Below are positions 16,501 through 23,384 of a stretch of 44,327 nucleotides of DNA, one piece after another. Every line of letters begins with the position of its first letter. Position 1 is the first letter of the stretch. Position numbers and translations under genes: made by a program. The notes below the pieces were generated by a model. It ran no database searches and had not been told where the DNA came from. It saw only the letters and a list, made by a program, of their open reading frames with translations. Source of the DNA: a virus; IMG/VR virus record IMGVR_UViG_3300025674_000086, positions 1 to 44,327 of that record; one strand, written 5' to 3'.

Positions 16501-17108
16501 GCCAATTATTAGTAGAACATATCCCATTTAAAGTCGATAGACTTTTAGTAGAAGCATCAATTAAAGAAAATCGTCCTTTAGTTGTTAAAGGTATACTTCA
16601 AAAAGCCGGTACTAAAAACCAAAATGGTCGTATCTACGAAAGAAAAATTCTTGAAAGGGAAATCCAAAAATATATAGAAGGCCCAATTAAAGAAAATAGA
16701 GCATTAGGTGAATTAGATCACCCCGAATCGTCTGTTATTAACTTAAATAATGTATCCCACAATATTAAAAAAGTATGGTGGGATGGAGATACCGTAATGG
16801 GTGAAGTAGAAGTATTATCTACCCCAGCAGGTAATATACTTAAAGAATTATTCCGTAGTGGAATTACAGTAGGAATTTCTTCTAGAGGAATGGGTTCAGT
16901 AGAAGAAAATGCTAATGGTACTTTAATAGTACAAGAAGATTTCGATTTATTATGTTGGGATTTTGTTTCTACACCTTCAACACCTGGTGCTTATATGACA
17001 CCAACTACATTAAAAGAAGGAATAGAAACCCCAATTAAAGATTACACTAAAGTAAATAACATTATCCGTGATATCATTTGTGATAACACAGGAATGTGTA
17101 AGTGTTAA
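16497..17108 (+). CDS. 21: Prohead core protease (T4 gp21-like)
   Basis: 203 residues. This is the serine protease that matures the prohead by cleaving scaffold, core and capsid proteins. Motifs in family order are KNQNGRIYERKILEREI (41-57), GELDHPES (71-78, catalytic His75), GITVGISSRGMGS (122-134, catalytic Ser within ISSRG) and FDLLCWDFVSTPS (149-161). Length and order match T4 gp21. It lies upstream of the scaffold and capsid genes. The C-terminal CDNTGMCKC is unusual for its cysteines. Start ATG 16497 overlaps the previous stop by 4 nt. Confidence 0.95.
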   Translation: MSQLLVEHIPFKVDRLLVEASIKENRPLVVKGILQKAGTKNQNGRIYERKILEREIQKYIEGPIKENRALGELDHPESSVINLNNVSHNIKKVWWDGDTVMGEVEVLSTPAGNILKELFRSGITVGISSRGMGSVEENANGTLIVQEDFDLLCWDFVSTPSTPGAYMTPTTLKEGIETPIKDYTKVNNIIRDIICDNTGMCKC

Positions 17109-17290
17109 TCTTTACCTAAAATTCCTTTAACAAAGTAGACTAAAAAGACTACAATCATGATTGGCCATAACCCAATCATCCAAAATCTTTCTCCGAAACT
17201 TACATCGTTTCCTGTCCAACGGATTACATGTTCAATTACAAATGAAATAACTAATCCGGCTAAAATGTATTCTACTGCTAACAAAATCAT
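17105..17290 (-). CDS. Small membrane protein on the opposite strand
   Basis: 61 residues reading leftward from the ATG at 17290 to a stop overlapping the gp21 stop. Two hydrophobic helices (LAVEYILAGLVISFVIEHVI and a C-terminal FWMIGLWPIMIVVFLVYFV) flank a polar loop, RWTGNDVSFGER. The composition is that of a genuine two-pass membrane protein and the plus strand here carries no competing gene, so I think it is real. It is the only convincing minus-strand gene in the window. The family is not known to me; its position between protease and scaffold is odd. Confidence 0.6.
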   Translation of the reverse strand: MILLAVEYILAGLVISFVIEHVIRWTGNDVSFGERFWMIGLWPIMIVVFLVYFVKGILGKD

Positions 17291-17326
17291 AATATAGGGG
17301 CTTTTTCATAAGATAACAAAAAAATC

Positions 17327-17347
17327 TTTGGTCTCCAAACCTTTTTT
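17327..17347. terminator. Weak hairpin-T element between gp21 and gp22
   Basis: TTTGG-TCT-CCAAA followed by CC and six Ts. The stem is only 5 bp, so it is a weak terminator for plus-strand transcripts from gp21, lying just before the next candidate promoter. Confidence 0.35.
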
Positions 17348-17358
17348 ATATTTATTTT
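17347..17358 (+). promoter_or_regulatory. TATATTTATTTT element (candidate late promoter for gp22)
   Basis: Matches the recurring ATATTTAT element but lies 123 nt before the scaffold ATG, leaving a long leader that contains the phased hairpins. Confidence 0.4.
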
Positions 17359-17369
17359 TAACAAGCATA

Positions 17370-17457
17370 CACTATAAAAAAATAGTGTCCCTGGATTTTA
17401 AAACAAATCCCTATTAGAGATACTAAAATCTCTATTTCCCGTATTTTTATTTACCGG
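17370..17457 (+). promoter_or_regulatory. Array of four 23-nt-phased hairpins in the gp22 leader
   Basis: Three perfect 6-bp stems each enclose a 6-nt A-rich loop: CACTAT/ATAGTG (17370-17387, loop AAAAAA), GGATTT/AAATCC (17393-17410, loop TAAAAC) and AGAGAT/ATCTCT (17416-17433, loop ACTAAA). Starts are exactly 23 nt apart. A fourth element at 17438-17457 (CCCGTA with TACCGG, one mismatch or bulge) falls in the same phase. Stem sequences differ while geometry and A-rich loops are kept, which points to RNA structure rather than a repeated DNA site. Likely a leader controlling scaffold or head-gene expression; mechanism unknown. Confidence 0.7.
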
Positions 17458-17481
17458 AAGCCAAATAAAAACTTTTACAAA

Positions 17482-18537
17482 ATGGCTGAATTATTAAAAG
17501 AAGCAATCGCTGACGCGAAAGCTGTTAGAGAAGTCGCTTTGCAAAACGCTAAAATGGCGTTAGAAGAAGCGTTCGACTCTAAATTAAAAAACATGCTTTC
17601 TGCTAAATTAGCAGAAGAGCTTGAAGAGGACGTTGAACTTGAAGAGGTATACGAAGAAGACGATGATAATGTAAAGTCTGAAGGTGATACTTACGAAGAG
17701 GACGACGTAACTGAGGAATTCGATCTTGATGAAGAAATCAACCTTGACGAACTCATGGCTGAACTCGAAGAAATGTCATATGATGAAGACGATGATATGA
17801 AAGAGGGATACGATGAAGATGAAAAGGTTGATGAAGGTTTAGGCACTAAAGCTGTAGCCATCATGAAAGGTATTGGTAAATCTTTAAACCCATTTAAACA
17901 ACCTGCTGACTATGCTAAAGAAATGCAAGCCGCTTTGCAAAAAGATCCTGAGTTAAAAAACGATGAGGATTTTATGCAACAGTTAAACTTCTTTAAAGGA
18001 TTCGCAGATATTGCTTCTGCTGCATCTGACGCTGGAGCAGACATGGGTACTAAAGCAATGAATGAAGATTTCGACATCGATGCTTTAATTTCTGAAATCG
18101 AAGCTGACCTTGAAGAAGGTAAGAAAAAGGCTAAAGATGATGAGAAAAAAGAAGACGAGGAGAAGAAAAAGATGAAAGAAGAACTCGCTGAGGCTCTTTC
18201 AACTGTTGATACTCTTAAGTCTACTATCTCTGAAATGAACCTTTTAAATAGCAAACTCCTCTACTGCAACAAGCTTTTCAGAGCTAATTCTTTAACAGAA
18301 GCTCAAAAAATTAAGGTGGTTGACGCCTTAGACAAAGCTGCTACAACTGGTGAAGCTAAATTAGTATTCGAAACTCTCGAAGAATCTTTTGCTTTTACAG
18401 GTGTAGAAAAAAGAGCTATTCAAGAAGGTTTAGGACGTGCTTCTAAGCCTGCTGGAGTTGCTCCTAAAAAGGTTATTGCGGAATCAGTTGATGAGACTGT
18501 GTCTCGATTCCAAAAACTCGCAAACATTAACAAATAA
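17482..18537 (+). CDS. 22: Prohead scaffold / core protein (T4 gp22-like)
   Basis: 351 residues. This is the main internal scaffold around which the gp23 shell assembles; it is degraded by gp21 on maturation. The protein is very acidic at residues 48-125 (Glu/Asp runs), then carries a Lys-rich segment around 213-235. The family signature NLLNSKLLYCNKLF lies near 253-266 and is followed by LTEAQKIKVVDALDKAAT and EAKLVFETLEES. The C-terminus SRFQKLANINK resembles the end of the 9482 protein. It lies directly upstream of gp23 as in T4. It is preceded by a 123-nt leader with four phased hairpins. Confidence 0.94.
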   Translation: MAELLKEAIADAKAVREVALQNAKMALEEAFDSKLKNMLSAKLAEELEEDVELEEVYEEDDDNVKSEGDTYEEDDVTEEFDLDEEINLDELMAELEEMSYDEDDDMKEGYDEDEKVDEGLGTKAVAIMKGIGKSLNPFKQPADYAKEMQAALQKDPELKNDEDFMQQLNFFKGFADIASAASDAGADMGTKAMNEDFDIDALISEIEADLEEGKKKAKDDEKKEDEEKKKMKEELAEALSTVDTLKSTISEMNLLNSKLLYCNKLFRANSLTEAQKIKVVDALDKAATTGEAKLVFETLEESFAFTGVEKRAIQEGLGRASKPAGVAPKKVIAESVDETVSRFQKLANINK

Positions 18538-18548
18538 TTTTAGAAAAC

Positions 18549-20207
18549 ATGAATGTTAACACATTATTAGAGGGCGCATCCCCGCTCCAACATCAGCAGA
18601 ATGAAGCTGCTAAGTTGGCTAGCAAGTGGGAAAAGTCCGGACTCTTGGAAGGCTTAAACGGCCACGAGAGCGAAAAAGCAAACATGGCTGTTCTCCTTGA
18701 GAACCAAGCTAGACAATTAGTAAATGAAGTCAATAGCACTGGTACTGGTACTTCTATCACTGCTGGGTCTTCAGAAGCTTGGGCTGGTGTTGCTCTTCCA
18801 CTTGTTAGAAGAGTATTCGGTGAGATCGTTGCTAAAGACCTCGTGTCTGTTCAGCCAATGAACCTCCCTTCAGGCCTTATCTTCTACTTAGATTTCCAAT
18901 ATGGTCAAGCACAACCAGGATTCGCTGCTGGCTCTTCTTTATACTCAGTAGATTCTACTACGCTTAAAGAAACAGAATTACCTGCTGTAGGTAAGGGTAG
19001 TGGTCTTTATGGTGCTGGTCGTTTCGGTTACTCAATCAATGATACCGCTTCTATTGTAACTTCTTTAAGTACTACAGCTAATGCTTTATCTACTTATACC
19101 ACAGGTTCTATAAACGCTGCTGACTACAATTATAACGCTGAATGGTCTGCTTCTCATGCAGGTCAATTTAATGCTTCAAACGCTTCTGGTGTTTATAAAG
19201 TAATTGTTGATGCCACTGATGGTCTTATAGATTATGATCCTGAAGGAATTAGAGCATTTGAACTTTCAGGTACTGGTATTTTAGAAACTTTCAATGAGTT
19301 TACTAAATTAAATGGTGATAATATTGAATTCCTTGTTTCTTGTTCTGGTGATGCTGGTGCTATTAGCGCATTAACTGTTCAGTACCAAAAAGGTCCAGAT
19401 AACCTTAACGACAGAGGTGATTTCGAAGAACTTGATTTTGATGGAGTAGGTTCTCTTGATATCCCTTCAATCGATGTTAAATTAAACAGCGATACTGTTA
19501 CAGCGAAAACTCGTAAATTGAAGGCTCAATGGACACCAGAATTCGCTCAGGATTTGAATGCTTACCACAGCATCGATGCTGAAGCTGAATTGACTTCTAT
19601 TCTTTCTGAGTACATCTCAATGGAAATCGATCTCGAGATCCTCGACATGTTGATTAGAAACGCTGACACTACAGATTTTTGGAGTGCTAAAATTGCTAGA
19701 GAAAGAAGCAACACAGGTGTTGCAACTGATTTAAGCTCAGGTGTTTACTATACTAAAATGTCTTGGTTCCAGACCTTAGGTGTTAAACTCCAAGCAGTTA
19801 GCAATACTATCCACCAGAAGACTCTTCGTGGAGGTGCTAACTTTATGGTAGTTTCTCCAAGAGTAAGCACAATCTTAGAATCTATTCCTGGATTCGCTGC
19901 TGATTCTCCTGGTGATTCTAACAAGTACGCGATGGGTGTTCAGAAAATCGGTGCTATCAACTCTAGATACACTGTTTATAAGAATCCATACATGACTGAA
20001 AACACCATTTTAATGGGTTATAAAGGTAACCAATTCCTCGAAACAGGTGCGGTATTTGCCCCATATATTCCATTAATTATGACTCCACTTGTGTATGATC
20101 CTGTATCCTTCACTCCACGTAAAGGAATCATGACTCGTTACGCTAAGAAAATGGTTCGTCCAGATTTCTATGGTAAAATTACCGTTACTGATCTTAACGA
20201 ATTGTAA
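18549..20207 (+). CDS. 23: Major capsid protein (T4 gp23-like)
   Basis: 552 residues, HK97-fold shell protein. The N-terminal propeptide (1-60) ends QARQLVNE; cleavage by gp21 after Glu60 would leave VNSTGTGTSITAGSSEAWAG as the mature N-terminus, comparable to T4 gp23 cut after residue 65. SVQPMNLPSGLIFYLDFQYG near residue 100 is the hallmark of the family. Later motifs include KLKAQWTPEFAQDLNAYHS, ISMEIDLEILDML and the C-terminal VSFTPRKGIMTRYAKKMVRP. It starts 11 nt after gp22, and a strong terminator follows. Confidence 0.96.
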   Translation: MNVNTLLEGASPLQHQQNEAAKLASKWEKSGLLEGLNGHESEKANMAVLLENQARQLVNEVNSTGTGTSITAGSSEAWAGVALPLVRRVFGEIVAKDLVSVQPMNLPSGLIFYLDFQYGQAQPGFAAGSSLYSVDSTTLKETELPAVGKGSGLYGAGRFGYSINDTASIVTSLSTTANALSTYTTGSINAADYNYNAEWSASHAGQFNASNASGVYKVIVDATDGLIDYDPEGIRAFELSGTGILETFNEFTKLNGDNIEFLVSCSGDAGAISALTVQYQKGPDNLNDRGDFEELDFDGVGSLDIPSIDVKLNSDTVTAKTRKLKAQWTPEFAQDLNAYHSIDAEAELTSILSEYISMEIDLEILDMLIRNADTTDFWSAKIARERSNTGVATDLSSGVYYTKMSWFQTLGVKLQAVSNTIHQKTLRGGANFMVVSPRVSTILESIPGFAADSPGDSNKYAMGVQKIGAINSRYTVYKNPYMTENTILMGYKGNQFLETGAVFAPYIPLIMTPLVYDPVSFTPRKGIMTRYAKKMVRPDFYGKITVTDLNEL

Positions 20208-20230
20208 TAGAGTTATTATTATAAATTTAG

Positions 20231-20260
20231 AAAGAGCCGCAATTGCGGCTCTTTTTTTTT
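20231..20260 (+). terminator. Strong intrinsic terminator after gp23
   Basis: AAAGAGCCGC-AATT-GCGGCTCTTT is a perfect stem followed by an uninterrupted T run. It ends the scaffold/capsid unit. Confidence 0.95.
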
Positions 20261-20296
20261 ATATGTATTAATGTTAAACGTTTAAATTTTTATATT

Positions 20297-20527
20297 ATGG
20301 CTCAAAAAACCAAAATTAACCTTAATAGAGAATATACTCTTAAACAAGGAATAGCTGAACTTCAAGATATTATTGATAGTGTTCAATTCTTAACCCCAGG
20401 TGAAAATACCTTACCTACTGCTGACCCAGCATCTGCAGGTGCTTTATTTATTACTGGCTCAGATGGTATGAATTTAGGTAGTATTACTGGAAGTGGATTT
20501 GCTGTTCTTTGCGTGTCTCAAGGATAA
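20297..20527 (+). CDS. Small putative virion surface/decoration protein
   Basis: 76 residues from ATG 20297; an upstream in-frame start at 20243 lies inside the terminator stem-loop and T-run region and is unlikely. The N-terminal half is helical (NREYTLKQGIAELQDIID). The C-terminal half has NTLPTADPASAGALFITGS and GSGFAVLCVSQG, resembling the LPTxDPxxAGxLw motif found in small phage virion proteins. The gene stands alone between two perfect terminators directly after gp23, so it is probably abundantly and separately transcribed. A capsid decoration role is an inference. Confidence 0.65.
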   Translation: MAQKTKINLNREYTLKQGIAELQDIIDSVQFLTPGENTLPTADPASAGALFITGSDGMNLGSITGSGFAVLCVSQG

Positions 20528-20548
20528 TATTTATTTAATTATTATTAG

Positions 20549-20576
20549 AAAGGCCGCTTTAAGCGGCCTTTTTTTA
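20549..20576 (+). terminator. Strong intrinsic terminator after the small virion gene
   Basis: AAAGGCCGC and GCGGCCTTT form a stem around TTTAA, followed by a T run. Confidence 0.93.
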
Positions 20577-20585
20577 TATTTATAA
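20576..20585 (+). promoter_or_regulatory. ATATTTATAA element (candidate late promoter)
   Basis: Immediately after the terminator T-run and 26 nt before the PhoH ATG at 20612. Confidence 0.45.
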
Positions 20586-20611
20586 TCGTAAAACGTTTCA
20601 AACCATTTATA

Positions 20612-21277
20612 ATGGCTAAACAAAATATTGAAAAGACCCCACCAAAAGGGCCTATTCGCTTCTCAATCAGCCTTTCAGAGGAACAAAAAGAAGCCAAAGA
20701 AAAAATTCTTCAAAGACCGTTTAATTTTATTATTGGTAAAGCTGGTAGTGGTAAAACATTACTTGCCGTTCAAATAGCATTAGACATGCATTTTAAACGT
20801 ATGATTAATAAAATTGTAATCACACGCCCAACAGTATCAAATGAAGATAACGGGTTTTTACCTGGTTCACTTGAAGAAAAATTAGAACCATGGTTAGTTC
20901 CAATTCGTTCTAATATGAGAAAGGTTTATAATAAACCAGATATCTTATCTAAAATGGAAAGTGAAGAAAAAATTGAATTAGTTTCACTTACACATTTTCG
21001 TGGTAGAACATTTGAAGATGCTGTGTGTATTATTGATGAATTTCAAAATTTAACTAAACAACAATTCCAAATGTGTATTTCACGTTTAGGTAAAAATTCA
21101 ACAATGATATTTACAGGCGACAGTCAACAAATTGACTTAAAATTCAAAAACGATTCAGCTATACATGAAGTAGCTAAAATTCAAGGATCACAATTTGTTA
21201 ATAAAATAATATTAAAAGAAAATCACCGCCATGAAGCTTTAGATGAAATATTTGAGTTGTTGAAAGATTATAATTGA
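20612..21277 (+). CDS. phoH: PhoH-like P-loop ATPase
   Basis: 221 residues. PhoH-family NTPase, an auxiliary gene common in marine phages. GKAGSGKT at 42-49 is Walker A, followed by KIVITRPTVSNEDNGFLPGS (67-86), a PhoH signature. CIIDEFQNLTKQQ (139-151) is Walker B, and FTGDSQQIDL with ENHRHEALDEIFELL completes the family pattern. It covers the conserved PhoH core only, as in other phage versions. The cellular role of phage PhoH (RNA metabolism or phosphate response) is unsettled. It is placed between head and neck genes and has its own candidate promoter. Confidence 0.94.
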   Translation: MAKQNIEKTPPKGPIRFSISLSEEQKEAKEKILQRPFNFIIGKAGSGKTLLAVQIALDMHFKRMINKIVITRPTVSNEDNGFLPGSLEEKLEPWLVPIRSNMRKVYNKPDILSKMESEEKIELVSLTHFRGRTFEDAVCIIDEFQNLTKQQFQMCISRLGKNSTMIFTGDSQQIDLKFKNDSAIHEVAKIQGSQFVNKIILKENHRHEALDEIFELLKDYN

Positions 21278-21291
21278 TTTTATATTTTTTC

Positions 21292-21301
21292 ATATTTATA
21301 A
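21292..21301 (+). promoter_or_regulatory. ATATTTATAA element (candidate late promoter)
   Basis: Lies 15 nt before the gp13-like ATG at 21317. Confidence 0.45.
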
Positions 21302-21316
21302 TCAAATACTATATCT

Positions 21317-22471
21317 ATGGCAACAATTTCAATTTGGCCGGGGTCTGCATCATTTGCAGATACAACCAACCCTACTCCTTTTGGATTCTATGATAATGAT
21401 ACCTCTTTTACATCTTCAGCTAACCAAGTTGCTACTTGGTGCGCTCAGAGATTAGGCTATCCTATTGTAGATATAGAATTACAAGCAGTAAACTTTTTTA
21501 CAGCATTTGAAGAAGCTGTAACTACTTATGCCCAGTATGTTTATCAATATAAAATAATTGAAAATATAGGTAGTTTAGAAGGATCTACCACAGGTAGTAA
21601 TTTAAATAACCAATATATCCAACCTAATTTAGGTAATACTATAGCTATTGCTGAACAATATGGAACTGAAGCAGGTACTGGAGGTAATATTGATTATAAA
21701 ACAGGCAGTATAAACGTAATTGCAGGCCAACAAAGATATTCATTAACAGATTTATTTACTAATGTTAGTGAATCAGGAAACAATATAGAAATAAAAAGAA
21801 TATATCACTATGCACCACCAGCGATTGTAAGGTATTTTGACCCTTACGCTGGTACAGGTACTGGTATTCAATCGTTGATGGAAACCTTTGGGTTCGGTAA
21901 CTACTCTCCAGGTGTAAACTTTATGTTAATGCCTATTTATTATGATGCCTTAAAAATTCAAGCAATTGAATTTAATGATCAAATTCGTAAATCAGCTTAT
22001 AGTTTTGAACTTTTGAATAATAATAATTTAAAATTATTCCCACGTCCTGCACGTAGTGAAAAATTATGGTTTGATTATGTAGTTAAAGAAGATCGAAATA
22101 ATGTTGTTAGAAACACTAATAGAGGATTAATAACTGATGTTTCTAATGTTCCTTATTCTAATATAAGTTATTCTACTATTAATACACCGGGTAGACAATG
22201 GATTTTCCGTTATACATTAGCAGTTTCAAAAGAAATGCTTGCTAGTGTAAGAGGTAAATACTCAACTGTTCCTATTCCAGGAGCTGAAGTTACAACAAAT
22301 GCTAGTGATTTAAGAAGTGAGGCAGCTGCTGAAAAAACAGCACTTATTGACGAGTTAAAATTAATGCTTGAAGAATCTTCAAGATCTAAATACACGGAGC
22401 GAAATGCCCAAATCGCCCAAAATACACAAGATACCTTAGGAAAAGTCCCTTATCCAATATATATTTACTAA
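21317..22471 (+). CDS. 13: Neck / head completion protein (T4 gp13-like)
   Basis: 384 residues. It should form part of the head-to-tail connector that seals the packaged head. Motifs typical of marine gp13 homologues are AQRLGYPIVDIELQ near residue 45, FFTAFEEAVTTYAQYVYQYK near 62-81, KTGSINVIAGQQRYSLTDLF and a C-terminal RYTLAVSKEMLASVRGKYST. It is longer than T4 gp13 (about 309 residues). Its position upstream of gp14 supports the assignment. The C-terminus is a charged helix. Junction with the next gene is TAATG. Confidence 0.85.
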   Translation: MATISIWPGSASFADTTNPTPFGFYDNDTSFTSSANQVATWCAQRLGYPIVDIELQAVNFFTAFEEAVTTYAQYVYQYKIIENIGSLEGSTTGSNLNNQYIQPNLGNTIAIAEQYGTEAGTGGNIDYKTGSINVIAGQQRYSLTDLFTNVSESGNNIEIKRIYHYAPPAIVRYFDPYAGTGTGIQSLMETFGFGNYSPGVNFMLMPIYYDALKIQAIEFNDQIRKSAYSFELLNNNNLKLFPRPARSEKLWFDYVVKEDRNNVVRNTNRGLITDVSNVPYSNISYSTINTPGRQWIFRYTLAVSKEMLASVRGKYSTVPIPGAEVTTNASDLRSEAAAEKTALIDELKLMLEESSRSKYTERNAQIAQNTQDTLGKVPYPIYIY

Positions 22472-22827
22472 TGATAAAATTAAAAGATATATTATTTGAA
22501 GATGTAAAATTATATGCTGTAGATATAGTTATAGTATCTGACAAGGCATCTAATTTTACTGATATAGTAGATAATATGAGAGCTACTAGAAAAGTTACTA
22601 TTGTAAATGCTAATACTTCTGATGAGATTGAAGCCAAAAATAGAGCAAGAACAGATGGTAAAGAAGTTCATACAGCAACTTTAAAATTCGTCGCAGGTAA
22701 AGACCCAAAACAAGATTTAGAATTTTTAAAAACCACTATGTTAAAAAGTGATAGTGGGGATCCTGAACAAAGAATACCAGGTTTACGTCATTTAATTTTT
22801 AAACCCGAAACCTTAGTTAGAATATAA
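22471..22827 (+). CDS. Small protein between gp13 and gp14
   Basis: 118 residues. It starts MIKLKDILFEDVKL, resembling the MIKLRELLF opening of the 711 gene. The body alternates short strands and helices (AVDIVIVSDKASNFTDIVD, KVTIVNANTSDE, VHTATLKFVAGKDPKQDLEF, RHLIFKPETLVRI), consistent with a small ferredoxin-like alpha/beta fold. It is coupled on both sides by one-base TAATG overlaps, so it is probably co-expressed with the neck proteins at matching levels. Family and function are not recognised; a neck-assembly accessory is the simplest reading. Confidence 0.7.
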   Translation: MIKLKDILFEDVKLYAVDIVIVSDKASNFTDIVDNMRATRKVTIVNANTSDEIEAKNRARTDGKEVHTATLKFVAGKDPKQDLEFLKTTMLKSDSGDPEQRIPGLRHLIFKPETLVRI

Positions 22828-23384
22828 TGCCATTATTTGGAGGAGCTAGAGATATATCATTGTTTAGGACAATGAATAAAGAACTGATTAATGATATTAT
22901 TCAGACGGAAATAGGCTTTTATAAATTTGTTCTTCAAGATTCTGAAACCAATGTTTATGGTGAATCAGATAAAAAGGTTTATTATGAACCAATGTTAATC
23001 CCTGCTCTAATTACAAGAGAAGACCAAGCGTGGAATGAAACAGATTTTGGCCCTGATTCTACTCAACAAATGACGTTTGCTTTTTTAAGAGCAACTTTAG
23101 TAGAAAAAAACATAGTACCTGAAATAGGTGATATTGTATTATATAATAATGACTATTTTGAGTTTAATAGTATAGTTGAAAACCAATTTTTCTCAGGTAA
23201 AAATCCTGACTACTCTATGAATCAAGATACTGATAATTTTGGTGTTTCTCTTTCTATTATTTGTAAAGCTTCTAAATCAAGAATAGAACAATTAAAAACA
23301 ATTCCATTTAGATCTGGTATTTATCCTACAACTACTAAAGTAGAACAAACTAACGCTAACCCTCGAAATCAATTATATAGCTAA
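22827..23384 (+). CDS. 14: Neck protein (T4 gp14-like)
   Basis: 185 residues. It is a head-tail connector component acting with gp13. Typical elements are FRTMNKELINDIIQTEIGFY (13-32), YGESDKKVYYEPMLIPALI, FGPDSTQQMTFAFLR, VPEIGDIVLYNNDYFEFNSI and NPDYSMNQDTDNFGVSLSII, the latter characteristic of gp14 homologues in T4-like marine phages. It is shorter than T4 gp14 (256 residues). It lies between gp13 and a gp15-like gene, as in T4 gene order 13-14-15. Confidence 0.9.
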   Translation: MPLFGGARDISLFRTMNKELINDIIQTEIGFYKFVLQDSETNVYGESDKKVYYEPMLIPALITREDQAWNETDFGPDSTQQMTFAFLRATLVEKNIVPEIGDIVLYNNDYFEFNSIVENQFFSGKNPDYSMNQDTDNFGVSLSIICKASKSRIEQLKTIPFRSGIYPTTTKVEQTNANPRNQLYS

